Source: Margaritifera margaritifera (lineage: Eukaryota; Mollusca; Bivalvia; Unionida; Margaritiferidae). From it: a stretch of 64,000 nt of DNA. The notes beneath the pieces were generated by a model. It had not been told where the DNA came from. It saw only the letters and a program-made list of their open reading frames with translations, and searched no databases. This document shows positions 45,665-57,400 of the stretch, one piece after another (the first letter of the stretch is position 1; each line of letters starts with the position of its first letter). The DNA lies in contig JAQPZY010001628.1 in NCBI GenBank assembly GCA_029931535.1, positions 3,548,501 through 3,612,500 of the forward strand, written 5' to 3'. The position numbers and the translations under genes are program-made.

Positions 45665-47247
45665 AACGGTTCAAGTTGATACAGTTTACGTGACGGCAGG
45701 AACTGAACAGAGTATGGGTATTATATACATAAAAGTCTCGCCATCGTTCCTGTGAATGCATACATACGTACATATATACATAAATTCATACCGATATGTT
45801 CTTATACCCATCTACTCACTTTGCTTTTTAATTCCTGACGGAATTATTCACTTACTTAATCCCTGATTCACTCTCTCACCCGCTCCCCCACTGACAACTT
45901 CTTTCATTTTCACTGACTTGCATATTTGCCTACTTTCATTTCTACCAGTCAGCTACCTAGATTCCCACCATCCTACTTAAGTACATACTTAACTTAATTG
46001 CTTAATGGCAGCAAGTCATATGCACCACTTTGCTGTCGTAGGCGGTGGCGACGACTTTACAGCATGCTAAATTTAGCGTCAAAAATATTATCTTGCAGCC
46101 CTTTGTAAACGGACGAAGCCTGATTGGGGTTGGTTTTAGCGAAGACACTGACAGCAATTTCGTGAATGAGATGTTTATTTATAATATAATTGAAAGATGA
46201 ATGGATCTGACACGATACTTGTGCTCATACAGTCCAACAATGGATTTAACAGAATTATATGCACAGAGTCAAACAGCGGATATAAGTAAACGATACCGTT
46301 CCTAAATGGAACTAATTAGACCATGTAACTTCAACGAGTAATCAAACGAGAATCAAAGTATCGAAGGGTGATCAATGTATAGAATTTATACAAAAATGTG
46401 AACAATGTATGGTTCATCCCCTACTAAGATGTATGTATATTTGATTGTCACTCATATAACGATACTGAATTATTAATTTCTCCCATATAGTGATATTGAA
46501 TAATATTGATTCAAAAATAGAACATGTGAATCTCGTGGCGTCTAGTTGACGATCACGATGTATTTCCGGTTGCACAGCTCTCGTCGAATGATCCGCCCCT
46601 CCCAGTCTGCCGAAGGATCACTCGAGATCCTCGTTATTCCCTGCTGATCCATTGGTCCCGAAGCTTTGGTCCCTCACTGCGAGTAAACCAATACCGTCCT
46701 CGAAACCAACGTCACGATTGACCGCAGCATCCGGGTTACACGAAACCCAACAGAGTTCTGCGACATCCCATGAAAACATCTACAAATACAATGACTGAAC
46801 CGTGTAGACAGCGAGACACGGTGAAGTGCGAATACAATAATATACATTACGCATGCGCACACATGAATTAGCTTCGTTACATATTAAAACATTTCATCAG
46901 AACTACTGTACGAGAACATTATTATAATAACCACGTTCGTACATGAATCTGTGTCTTGCAAGAATAATCTCACTGGATTATAAGAACTGGAACATTACTC
47001 ATCATTTAATGCGTGCAACAAATGATTGAATTCACCTCGTCTGTTCAGCTATAAAAACGGCTAACTTGAAACAGACTGTAACCTATCTGATAGCATGGCG
47101 TTATGTGAAATGGGTCTGACTATCTGTAAAGTTTTGAATAAGTTCCCAAGCATTCAGTATATGAAACAATTATATCACATAAAACGGATAGCAAGAACGA
47201 ATGCAATTTTATATTACACGTACCTCTACAGCTGAAGATTGCTTCCG
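45665..47247. other. no gene recognised
   Basis: TACATACA-type simple sequence near 45760 and a pyrimidine-rich CACTCAC/CTTAC-type stretch at 45800-46010. No coding signal is supported. Confidence 0.5.
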
Positions 47248-47640
47248 TAAAGTGGTTATTCGTGTGCATCTTTTCAGATACACAGTCAACACCTTGTTGT
47301 GGTTGCACAGAGCCCGATGTAAATTCTGAAGTATTTAATATACCCAAATCCCCAACACCCGAGTTCACTTTACTTACTGAGATGGATCCAAATATCAAGA
47401 ATTCTGAGAGGCCTTCAGACAAGTCTCATCAGGAAGCCGTCCATAAAGTGGTTATTTGTGTGCATCTATTCAGATACACGGTTTTGGATGGGCAGAGCCC
47501 GATGTAAGTTTTGAAGTTTTTTTTCCCAAGAATCCTCAATACGTTAGTCCACCTACTTACTGAGATGGACTCAGATATCAAGAACTCTGTGTGACTTCCA
47601 GACAAGAATCATCCATCAGTAGGCCATCCCGTAAAGTGGA
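47248..47640. repeat. ~192-bp tandem duplication, two copies
   Basis: TAAAGTGGTTATT-GTGTGCAT starts at about 47250 and 47445, and TAAAGTGG appears again at 47632. CAGAGCCCGATGTAA, TACTGAGATGGA and ATATCAAGAA recur in order. Copies have diverged moderately. A frame at 47262-47507 spans the junction but shows no known motif. Confidence 0.8.
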
Positions 47641-49240
47641 CAGCTTCCTGACAAAGCTTGTTGTGTTGTAACTATACAGAGACAATGTTGGGCTATAGGT
47701 ACCCTGGGTATAGTCAAATCTACGACCAGAGAACTCGAGGTAATTGGGTTTCTCACTGCAGGCACTTAGCTCGTGCATCAGTGAGTAAACCGAACTCAGT
47801 ATTTTGAAATAACCACAGCTAAAACTAAACAACCCTCGGGTAACGCTGTACGAGGCAACGAAACCCGAGTACATTTTCATTCATATATAATGCATAAACA
47901 TTTTACTACACACAATTCCATGACACTCTTTATCTTTGCTTTCAATGAATGCGGTATATATTTCAGTTAAACTTAGTTATTGGAGGCAACGCAGCTAGCC
48001 CAAAGCATGTTCCTACTCATATGGATCAGTGTACTGCTTTAGATTCTCAGGCATTCACTATCTGTTTTTTGCATACCTATGTCGAAGAACATGTTTTGGC
48101 AGTTAATGCTTGCGAATGTAATCTCCTGAATATAGAAAGATAGGAGTAAATTCGTTATTCTTTAATTGATTCTAAAAGTGCTTATCGTCTTATTTGACAT
48201 CCAAGGGATTTTAACAGGTGTTCTTACAAAGTGATGAATGAAACAATGAATTACAATATTCAGAAAATACACCAATCAGGAAGATTTTACTGTTACTTAA
48301 ACTATTACCGTTTCTATTGTAATTGTTTGTGTGATTATATTTGTTTTTGTTATCATATGAATTTATGGATGTAAGACAACCATCTAAAACCTCGCATATA
48401 TTCTTGTATTCAATATTCCATAAAAGTCATTTTCTATTGGAAAATACAAATTATACTTATTACCGACAAAACGTTATAATCTGAAGAGCAGGAAGAAAAG
48501 TCTCAATTTAAAAAAATACTTTTATTCAATTGTAGGGTTTATTATTTCAAATATTGTTTAACGCTTTTCTATGTAAAAATATTTGTATTTGCTTTTGCCA
48601 AATATTGTAACTCAGCCTTGTGGTTGGTTTTAGTTGCCCTCGTTTAGTAACCTTTATCTTAGTTTAAAAATATTGATTTCTTAATTTGCATATATATCAT
48701 TTGCAAAATAATAATATGTTAAAATTTAAGATTAGAATGAAAGCAAATTGCTAATACAGTAACCTTTAGTATTGAAAAATCCTGTCAAATAAAAAACCCT
48801 GTCAATTGAAATATGAATTTGCAAGAATATAAAGCTAGTAAGCAGCATAAACAGGAGAGAATTTCAAAATGTGGTTTAGGTCTAATTGAGCATAGTTGGC
48901 GTAATTCACACCCATACAGAAGAATCTGAGGATATGCAAGACGTATAGGTGAAAATATGTCCAAATATTGCATCACTATAGAAACAAAACATACTTCTCT
49001 AAAATCTTTCCAATCAGGGAAAGTTTTTATCCATCGCACACACCTAACTTTGCCTCCGAGTCAAAAAGTGATTTGCTGTATACATGTATTTTCCAAATAG
49101 TATGTATCAACTATTTCTCTCTGTAGGAAAGCTGTTCGAGTTCCAGCGTTTGTTTGGTGCTGATAACTCTCTTATTGGCCAGAAATGCAGTTGATAACTA
49201 GACAATAAAACAGCCATGACACGGGTTAGGAAACCCCGAC
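47641..49240. other. no gene recognised
   Basis: AT-rich DNA. The minus frame at 48785-49039 has protein-like pieces (RLAYPQILLYGCELRQLC) but I cannot assign it. Confidence 0.4.
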
Positions 49241-49244
49241 AAAA

Positions 49245-49345
49245 GCGGGCAGGACAATAGCGCGCCGACAAAAGCGCGCAAAGACAAAAGCGCGCAGAAC
49301 AAAAGCGCGCCGACAAAATCGCGCAAAGACGAAAGCGTACAACAA
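49245..49345. repeat. GC-rich 13-15-bp repeat (GACAAAAGCGCGC)
   Basis: Seven units of the form GACAAAAGCGCGC with A, CA or CC spacers, strikingly GC-rich for this window. It lies downstream of the FLYWCH gene fragment and is probably a subterminal repeat of that transposon. Confidence 0.88.
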
Positions 49346-49533
49346 TTAATATTTTGTGTCTCTAGTAAAGAAAAAAAATAACAAATACAGCATTAAAGAT
49401 TATTAAACATTAATTAATATCTCAATATGCAGAACTATGGCGTTAAAGAACAGATAACATCATCCATTCATTTATATCTCAATATGCAGAAATATAGCGT
49501 TTAATAATTTTTCAAAACGTTCAGTTACTACTA

Positions 49534-49880
49534 GTGTCTTCTACAATGCAACGTTATGCGCAATTCCGAGGAGATAGTCCATTAAGAAACTCCTGTTTTG
49601 CTCTGCTGGATGATTTGCCGAAGTTTTTCTACAGTTGTCACTTCACGCCGACGTATCTCAACCTCAGCCTTCGTCATTTCATTAAGTTCTGGGGTGGTAG
49701 CATGATTATGCTCTGAAACAACAGTGCATCTGTTGCATCCAATTTCAGCAGACCTTTGCCGTCTTTTTTCACCCATCTCCATGACGTACTCCTATCCAAA
49801 GTAATACGATCTTTACGAAGCCAGCCATCACGTAACATGTGCTCTTCCTGCTTCTGCGATTCGCTTCTTTCCATGACTGC
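49534..49880 (-). pseudogene. FLYWCH zinc-finger segment of a MULE-like transposase, frameshifted
   Basis: The minus strand from 49874 reads EEHMLRDGWLRKDRITLDRS then WRWVKK, and KLDATDALLF in one frame. The next frame (49582-49782) continues GCNRCTVVSEHNHATTPELN and EVEIRRREVTTVEKLRQIIQ. The pattern DG(F/Y), W-C-V and a final EHNH is that of FLYWCH fingers at the N terminus of MULE transposases. One frameshift occurs within the finger, and W replaces C in the W-C-V position. The DDE domain is absent; the transposon is internally deleted, with the GCGCGC repeats beyond its 3' side. Confidence 0.72.
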
Positions 49881-50098
49881 AAATGTTTCGGCCTAAACAT
49901 ATTTGTGATATTTATACAGTTTCGGGTACGCAAGTAGCTTTGAAGAATGACTCTTCAAATAATATTTAGAACTTAGAAATTATCTCATTCTATCACGAAT
50001 CATATGGAAACGAAATGGTTGAGATCGTGATCAATGCAGTAATTAGTGCGTTTGTCTCTCTAATTCCGATAAACATTGTTTACAAGCTACGTGAAATA

Positions 50099-50293
50099 CC
50101 GTCTATATTCGCTTATAAGTCGCATCCAATTGCAAAGACCCAGATCTGCCTGTAGATCTGCGGCTATGCAACTTGTTAGTACTAATAGATAGAACAAACA
50201 ACATATACCTTGATTTGCAGTCGCATGATACGACGGCAGATAAGGATAGATTTTATTTGCTGTTGGACTCAACTTATACGCGAGTATAAACAG
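50099..50293. mobile_element. fold-back MITE, copy 2 (inverted relative to copy 1)
   Basis: Ends CCGTCTATATTCGC and, on the other strand, CTGTTTATACTCGC match copy 1 at 20122. Internal AGACCCAGATCT, CTATGCAACTTGTTAGTACT and AGAACAAACAACATA follow the reverse complement of copy 1. The second hairpin has decayed more. The left flank is TA. Confidence 0.85.
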
Positions 50294-50659
50294 TCTGCTA
50301 AGTATGGAAGTTATGTTATTGGCCATTTCGATTAAGCAATGAAATCCATGATATGATGGCACTATATTATCGTTATGAAACATTTGCATGTTTGGACAAT
50401 GATTTCTCTTTGAAACTATGTGAAGCAATATCAAGTAACAAGCTCCTATGTTTAATCTGACCAACATTTTCAGTGCAACTAAAAAATTAAAAAATTACAA
50501 AATGTGTATAAAGAGGGGGACTTTATTTTTGCCCGAGATTTTGACGTTTTGTGTAAGTTGAATTTTTTCAGACGTCTTATAATTATGCAATCATGAATGA
50601 GATAGCTAACTGCTAAAGACGTCTCCCACACAATCAGAATTTCCTTAGTAATTCATTTC

Positions 50660-51700
50660 AAAGAACATTAAAACTAGAAAAATTCGTAAACGACTTTTTC
50701 TCAAAAACTGCTGAAAAGAATTAGCAATTTTGACAGAAAACATTCTGGCGTAAAAGTCTTTTAATTGTACACAAATAATGCCGATCCACTGTCAGGTTAT
50801 GGCCGCCGTTACTTAAAATCGAAAAAAGCCCGCAAACCACTTCTTCACAAAAACCGCTGAACAGAATTTACGCAAATAGTCAGAAAGAATCTTGGCTTAA
50901 AGGCTTTTGAAGTTCATACAAATAATTCATCAAATATCGCCTCCGTTACTAAAACTAGAAAGAAAACATAACTCCAAGTAACTTCTTATCCAAAACCGCC
51001 AAAAAAAAACTTAACTCAAATTTTGCAGAATCATGCTAGCAGCAAGTGCTTTCATGCCAATCGATTTTAAAATATGACCGCTCTTAAGAAAATATAAAAG
51101 CCGTTAAACAACTTATTAATGAAAAAAAAAACGCTAAGCAAAATTTAATAAGCTTGACAGAAAGCATTATCCCCTAAAGACTTTTAAAATTTTTACAAAT
51201 GTTGTCGATAGGACAACAAATATGGCTGCTGTTACTAAAAATATAAATACATGTCAAGACTTTTCTTTAAAACAATTGAGGAGCAGAATTTAACTATATT
51301 TGAAAGATACCATTCTAGCATAAAGGCGATTTAAATTTGTACAAATGAAGCCGATCTGCACTCAAAAATGGTTGCAGTACCCAAAATATAGAAAAACATA
51401 CAAACCACTTATTCACAAAAACAGCTGAACATAATTTGACCACATTTGACACAGTCTGATATAAAGACCTTTTAAATGTGTGCATACATGTCATATCAGT
51501 TATCAAATGTGGCCTCTGTTACTAAACATAGAAATAAAAACTTTCAACCATTACTTTTCAAAAGCAGCTGACATATTTTTACCAAACTTGGTAGAAAGCA
51601 TTTCCACCCAAAGGCTATTTAAATTTCTTGACATAATACCAATTGGTCTTCAAATACGGCTGCTATTATTAAAGAAAAGAAAAACCTTTACATGTCAGTA
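50660..51700. repeat. degenerate ~135-bp satellite, about eight copies
   Basis: The order (TT)CACAAAAAC-GCTGA, ATTT-ACCAAATTTGACAGAAAG, CATTCT...AAAGGCTTTTAAA, TACAAAT-ATGCCGAT, ATGGC(C/T)GC(C/T)GTTACTAAAA repeats at about 135 bases. Copies are highly diverged and hold many stops in every frame. From memory it resembles a repeat motif common in mollusc genomes; a search would be needed. Confidence 0.8.
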
Positions 51701-52329
51701 AGCATCACACAAACCCAAATATCTTTGCAAACCTCTCTAGCTTTTATCTTTCAGGAACATGTCAATTAGGTGAGCGATCTCAAATGTACTTGGGCCGTTT
51801 GTTTCAATTCTGCAATGTATGCTCCGTGTGTCGTGTTCTGCTTAAAATTAAGGGTATAAAATAAAAAATTAAAGTAAACGTCAATTTACTGTTTTGCCAT
51901 GTCACTTATTATGCTTCGCTGATATTCAAGTTTGTTGTTTTATTTTTTAAAAATGGAGAATTGCTTAATAAACACTACTATCGATTATATTGAATCCCAC
52001 CAAACGTATCTTGGATGAAACCACATACTTTTATGTCTCGTCGCTGTGTCTAAAATGACATTTTATCTCCTAATATCTAAGTATCAATTATAAGACATTG
52101 ACCAGAGACAGTACACATAATTTAACATGGGATTGTAACGAGATAAGAACTCAACAACCTTCGTCCTTTGTACTTAATTCCCTGTAATTTTCGAATTACA
52201 AGAATTGAATAACAAGAATGCAAGCACATTTAAATGTCTTTTGTGTATTGCACCGCATGGAGCTATAACTTTCATATCTTCACTTTATACTGTTTGTATG
52301 TCTGATGTAGAAATTGCACAATTATCTAG

Positions 52330-52760
52330 TTGACTTCATCTTCTACAATCAGGGGATGATGTCATGGCAGACAAAGGTTTTACTCTTCCTAAAGTTTTGC
52401 CTGAAAATTGTATTACACCGAATATACCTGATTTTTTACGCAGATAAAAGGCAGTTCAATATCAATAAAATTGAAACAACAGAACAAAAGGTAAAATTTA
52501 GAATTCACATTGAACGTATAAACAAACGCATAAAAGAAAATCTTTTCTTTGATTCCCCTATTCCTCTTTCACTAACTGGTTCAATAAGTAAACTTTGGTC
52601 TGTTGCCTGTTTGCTTGCAAATTTTAGAGGTCCTGTTCTTCAAGCATGGTCGAATGTTGAGTCTTTAAGTTCTTTGCTACAGAAAGTAATTGAAATAAAA
52701 GCCATCTGCTTTGTCTTTTACTTGTTGCCAGACTTCTTGGTTGAAATATATCGTTTCTAA
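52330..52760 (+). pseudogene. DDE_Tnp_4 transposase, C-terminal half (ISL2EU-like)
   Basis: The plus strand reads GDDVMADKGFTLPKVLPENC, with a catalytic Asp at 52370-52372. After one frameshift near 52430 it reads QKVKFRIHIERINKRIKENL, with the last catalytic Glu in HIER at 52512-52514, then FDSPIPLSLTGSISKLWSVA and CLLANFRGPVLQ. This is the standard end of the HARBI1-like DDE_Tnp_4 fold. The first Asp and the N terminus (often a THAP finger) are not visible upstream. It converges on the YqaJ relic to the right, as in ISL2EU elements, which carry both genes. Confidence 0.8.
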
Positions 52761-52764
52761 ATGT

Positions 52765-54000
52765 TGGACACATTGACACCAAATCAACAGATCACACCAC
52801 TGTAATCTGTCATTGCAAGCTGTGTCAAAATTTGGCAATAGTACTTGTGATTTTTCTTCAGTTTCAGAAATCCATTTTTATCTTTAGCCAGATATTTGAC
52901 CTCTAGCACACTCTCAACGTGTGGACACTTAATGTATAATAAACCAAAATGTGGGATATTGTCAGGATTTTATACTTTTCTGTCTGGACTTGCAGCAAAT
53001 CTAGGACACCAGAAATTTACAATCACTCCGCAAGGATAGGGTTAATTTTGTTTTCTTTGTGTATTGCATAGACCTTTGCTGCTTCTGGTTCTGTTGCCAA
53101 CCCTTGGTGCATAGCTAAAGTTGTAATACTTCATGTTGATTTTAACTTTCTAGCTAAGATGTTGGGATTCTTGCAGCATCTGTAAATCTCTCCCACTTTT
53201 GATGCCATAATTCTATTTTTTTCATCCTGTGCCAAAGTGCATTCTGGTTTTGAAGCCTTGATTGCTCTTCAAACGTCTTTATTTCATCTGTGCATATTTT
53301 CAGACCCTCAAATTTTATACTTTGTGGATTTGTCAATACTATCTGAAGATAATTCCTAACGTAATTAGAGCAGGGCAGGGCAGGAAATGATGTATCATCA
53401 TATCGATTTATAAAGGAGTGAGTCTCTTTTATTTTTGCTGATAGCTGAAAAGAGAACCATCCGGTACCAAACTAAATTTCGCTTGAACCATGGTGATTGA
53501 AGGTAATTCCAAAGCTGGTAAGATTATCATACAACTGTCAACCTTTTTATATGATGGACATATTGTGCAACAGTCCACATTATCTCCACTAATACGGTTG
53601 TACAGTGTAGATTTTATTCCTTGAGGTGTCGTATCACCGCTGACAAAGTCCGTTGTATTAACTTATCCTCTCATTTCAATATCTTGCACTGCTTTTCCTT
53701 GAAGTTTTTCCCACCTTGGAGCATGCCAGGCTTGAGGCTGGGATGTTTTTGGTATATGTTCCAGAAGAGTTATTTGTCCGAGCATTTTTTTTATTTGGCT
53801 TGCTGATAGAACAGACCAACAATATGTGCACACGATCCTGCTGGTCCTATAGGGCAAGTGCAGAATGCAGATGTTTATGTAGCCTCAGATATTTCTTTGA
53901 ATATAACCTTCAACGATTAAAACGTATAAATATGAAATGTCCATTTTTAGATTTGGCGATCCTGTTAAAAATAAGCTTGTAAATTGTATGCTTAAAGCTG
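52765..54000 (-). pseudogene. SWIM finger plus YqaJ nuclease gene, decayed (ISL2EU-like)
   Basis: Minus-strand reading from about 54000: CTCPIGPAGSCAHIVGLFYQ at 53862-53803 is a SWIM-type zinc finger (CxC...CxH). There follow TLLEHIPKTSQPQAWHAPRW in another frame, TTPQGIKSTLYNRI, NPQSIKFEGLKICTDEIKTF and RLQNQNALWHRM (53336-53210). Next come GLATEPEAAKVYAIHKENKI near 53110, ASPDRKVYNPDNIPHF near 53000 and KCPHVESVLEVKYLAKDKNG near 52910-52870, which holds the nuclease-core E-x-K strand. Pieces near the end (LQWCDLLIWCQ, TIYFNQEVWQQVKDKADGF) sit near 52780. Many frameshifts and stops occur. YqaJ is a lambda-type exonuclease fold co-encoded with the transposase in ISL2EU elements. Confidence 0.82.
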
Positions 54001-54115
54001 CATGTATCATCAGACATGCTTCGTGCTAAAAAGTTAAAACAAATTACTTTAATCTGAGGTGGTGTTTCATTTTTCCTCCGAGATATATAGCACTTATCTA
54101 TCACCTCAGATCAAT

Positions 54116-54173
<58 letters not shown>

Positions 54174-54186
54174 TAATAATAATAAT
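54116..54186. repeat. (AAT)n microsatellite
   Basis: About 70 bases of AAT with one TGA interruption. It lies just beyond the YqaJ relic's 5' end. Confidence 0.96.
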
Positions 54187-54189
54187 GAG

Positions 54190-56980
54190 AGCTACTCTAC
54201 ATTCATTTTGCCTACAACTCTTTGATTTGAACTATTTTATAATTTATCACAGTCAATTTGGTATCACAAACTGAGAGAGCTGTTCAACATGTGGCAGTTA
54301 TCAATATCGTAAATATTCTAACCTTGATCGTTCTTGGAGAATCTGAAACTTGATCAACTAACTTGGATTCAAGATCTGCTATTAAATTGGTATTTATCTT
54401 TGAGGAAAATGATAATACCCTAGGGAGAGATATAATCTTCGACAGATTGGTCACGAAAAAAAATATGTAAACAGATTTAGGAAATCTCTCGTCAAATCAC
54501 ATTTTGGTTATTTCTGTGTAACACCCCAGGGGAGCGGGATATAGTTTTAACAGAATGAAAGAAAAGGAGTTCTAAGCAAATGTATCAGTTGAGCAATTAT
54601 TTCTAAGAGAGTGTGGATGATAAGGAAAAAAACCCACTTACCTCTTAGATCTTGAATGTATCCATCTTTGAAATACTTTAATCTCTTATTTATGGATTTC
54701 TCACCAAATGACTTCTTATTTACATTGATATAATCTTCAATAAATTAAAAGGTAAGCGGCGAAACTAAATCTAAATCTTTGTAACTGTAGGAAGTAGCCA
54801 TTATTTCACTATGGACGCTGTAGCAGCTAAAGCAACTATTCTCAGTTACCCTCGTTCTGAGTTAGGAGATAATATTAAGAATAGTCTATTGGGTTAGTTT
54901 CCACTCATTTTAACATTATTATACTGACGCGCAGACTGTTTTATTCTTTCGTCTTCCATGTGTTGTTATCGAGGAAGCATCTCAATATTCTGCTTAGCAC
55001 AGTCAATTCAAAGAGATTGCAAGACTTTCGAAGATTAGATTCCCAGAAGTATTTTAGTGTGCTTTGAATGTCTGCAAGAGATTAATTCGCCTCCGACCAA
55101 GAGGTTTAACTGCCCGTGATAAGGTGTATGACTTAAGATGAAACGGTAAAAAGTCATGGGCAAAGACGAGAATAAGTCTCTTAGAGGTAGTTCAAATGCT
55201 TTATGTATTATATTCTGTATGGACCATTCTTTGTCGGTACTCCTAATTTTGATTTTTTCTTTATTGTCTGAGTGTGAATGTGCGGTTGTTTATCTTGTTG
55301 TTTGCTATTGGTTACATAGAATTCTATGAATCTTTTAAAATTTTAGGATGCATACATCTATGAATCTTTACAATCTTAGGATGCATACATCTGAAATACT
55401 CTGAATGTTAGCTTAGCCAGTTTCCCTACCACAACTTAGATCTGAAAATAGGTGAGAGGAACGAGCAGACGAGGCTAGCATACAGTAGAATTTATAAATT
55501 ATGGGAAAGTAAAATACCACCACCTGTGTCTTTAAACAGTAATGATATTAGAAGCGAACCCATGTTGAATCGGCTTGTCAGGGGAAAACATTTGTTAAAA
55601 TATACTGTTTAAGATTTTGAAAAAAACAGTATACATAATTCATACTGTGCTAAGCCATAATTCGGGGAAACATGTCTCAATATTAAATATACAAAAGGGA
55701 AGGTATTAAAATAAATATAAAAATAGTAAAAGGATATTACATGCAAATTAAAGTTATATATGGAGTGATTTTCACCATTTTCTGACATAATATGAAAAAG
55801 TTTCATCATATGGGTATTTTTGTGCCATATACAAGTGATATATTTTCACCTTTACACATATTTGTTGTTCCACAAGATTCACCGAGCGCAGACTAATTAG
55901 ATAAAAAAGGAGTTTTTTTACTGACACATTAAATCTGACATGTTCGATCTGGTGGTGATCGATACGGATGTTCAATCCGCATTTCTACTACACAGCCAGA
56001 CTGGAACTATTGAAAGGTCTTTATTGAAGTCCGCGAGTCAATATGCTTCAATATGCTTCAATACACATCAAGTCAGAGTTTTATGTGATGAACAATATCT
56101 AGATCTTCTACCATGTATTTGAATATGAGACGTGGTACAAACCTAGAGAGATTTAAAATAAAATTAACATTATCACCAACTTTACAGTATGAACTACAGA
56201 TGAACATTAATAACAATGGGTCACAGGTTCATTCTGAGAATAAATCTTACATTATTATCGTTATATCATTAACAGTAAAAATAGTTTAGTTAAAAATGTT
56301 GCAAAAATTCTGAATAACTCGCAGGGAACGAAATTTTAGATTGTGCAATGAATTATTAAAATGGACTCGATGACGGAATCAATACAGTAGAAAAAGCTCT
56401 TTGTAGCAGCAAACGTTTATGCGGGATATCCTGATAGACTATTAACACACCAAAACTCGTAAAATAGTGTTTTGATCTTCTGTTATAAAGTTTTTGAGTT
56501 AATGCAAATCAGCTCCAAAAAATATTATAAGGACACATTATGGAGTTATTGACCTACAAGTATAATAGCGAAATAACCTATTCTTCGCAAAGAAATATTA
56601 AATACTCTTTTTGTCAAGAAATCTCTTTAGATTCATGTCCCTGTTCATCTTATCCTTTTTCCCCATAAATGTCAAATAAATAAATAGAAGAAAGAGAGAA
56701 ATAACAATGAACGAACGAAATGATAAATGAATGAATGAAAGTACCCACTTCGATAGCTATCAATCTGACAATCCATTCATTAATCCATGGACCCATCTAT
56801 CCTATCTGTTCATTGTCTTGTGCATGCACTTAAGAACATTTAAGAAATACATGGAGTCTTGATTTATTGCTCTGTCACTCTCCCATTCAGACATTTAGAG
56901 TCTTAAATACTAACTCAGTGACTGACTAATTGCAATCTACTAGTTTTCCGAGCTCAAGAAGGATGACTGAACACAAGCTA
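54190..56980. other. no gene recognised
   Basis: AT-rich DNA. A 40-bp doublet (AGGATGCATACATCT) lies near 55346-55392, and an 11-bp ATATGCTTCA doublet near 56040. Frames here carry no motif. Confidence 0.5.
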
Positions 56981-57105
56981 CATATCAATCAGTCGCTTGT
57001 GCCCGTATGGAAAGAAAGACAATATCAATCAGTCGCTTGTGCCCGTATGGAAAGAAAGAAAATATCAATCAGTCGCTTGTGCCCATATGGAAAGAAAGAC
57101 AAACC
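56981..57105. repeat. 42-bp tandem repeat, three copies
   Basis: ATATCAATCAGTCGCTTGTG followed by CCCGTATGGAAAGAAAGA recurs three times at a 42-base period. A frame stays open through it because 42 is a multiple of three. Confidence 0.93.
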
Positions 57106-57182
57106 AAAGTTGAATGTGTTCTAAAACTAGTTCTTTTCAAACTGAATTTGTTGCTGAATACAATAGTATTCGTCAATATATG

Positions 57183-57226
57183 CCATAGTTAAGAAAGTCT
57201 ATACATGTAAGAGTTGTATCGATAGA

Positions 57227-57257
<31 letters not shown>

Positions 57258-57400
57258 ATATTATAATAGTTAAGAAGGTCTTCATACGGAAGAATTGCAT
57301 CGATAGAACACATACACACACAATATGTATATATGCCATAGTTAAGAAGGTCTAATTATGTAAGAGTTGCATTGACATAACACACGCAGACACACGCACA
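57183..57400. repeat. ~90-bp repeat with internal (CA)n, three copies
   Basis: GTTAAGAA(A/G)GTCT, AAGA(G/A)TTG(T/C)AT(C/T)G and ATAGAACACA(C/T)ACACA recur near 57187, 57268 and 57342. The copies differ mainly in (CA)n length. Confidence 0.85.

Noticed and set aside
48785..49039. 84-codon minus-strand frame as a LINE end
   Set aside because: It reads like protein in places, but I could not match any specific LINE motif.
55609..55975. Overlapping minus-strand frames as a small gene
   Set aside because: No recognisable motif, and composition matches the surrounding AT-rich DNA.
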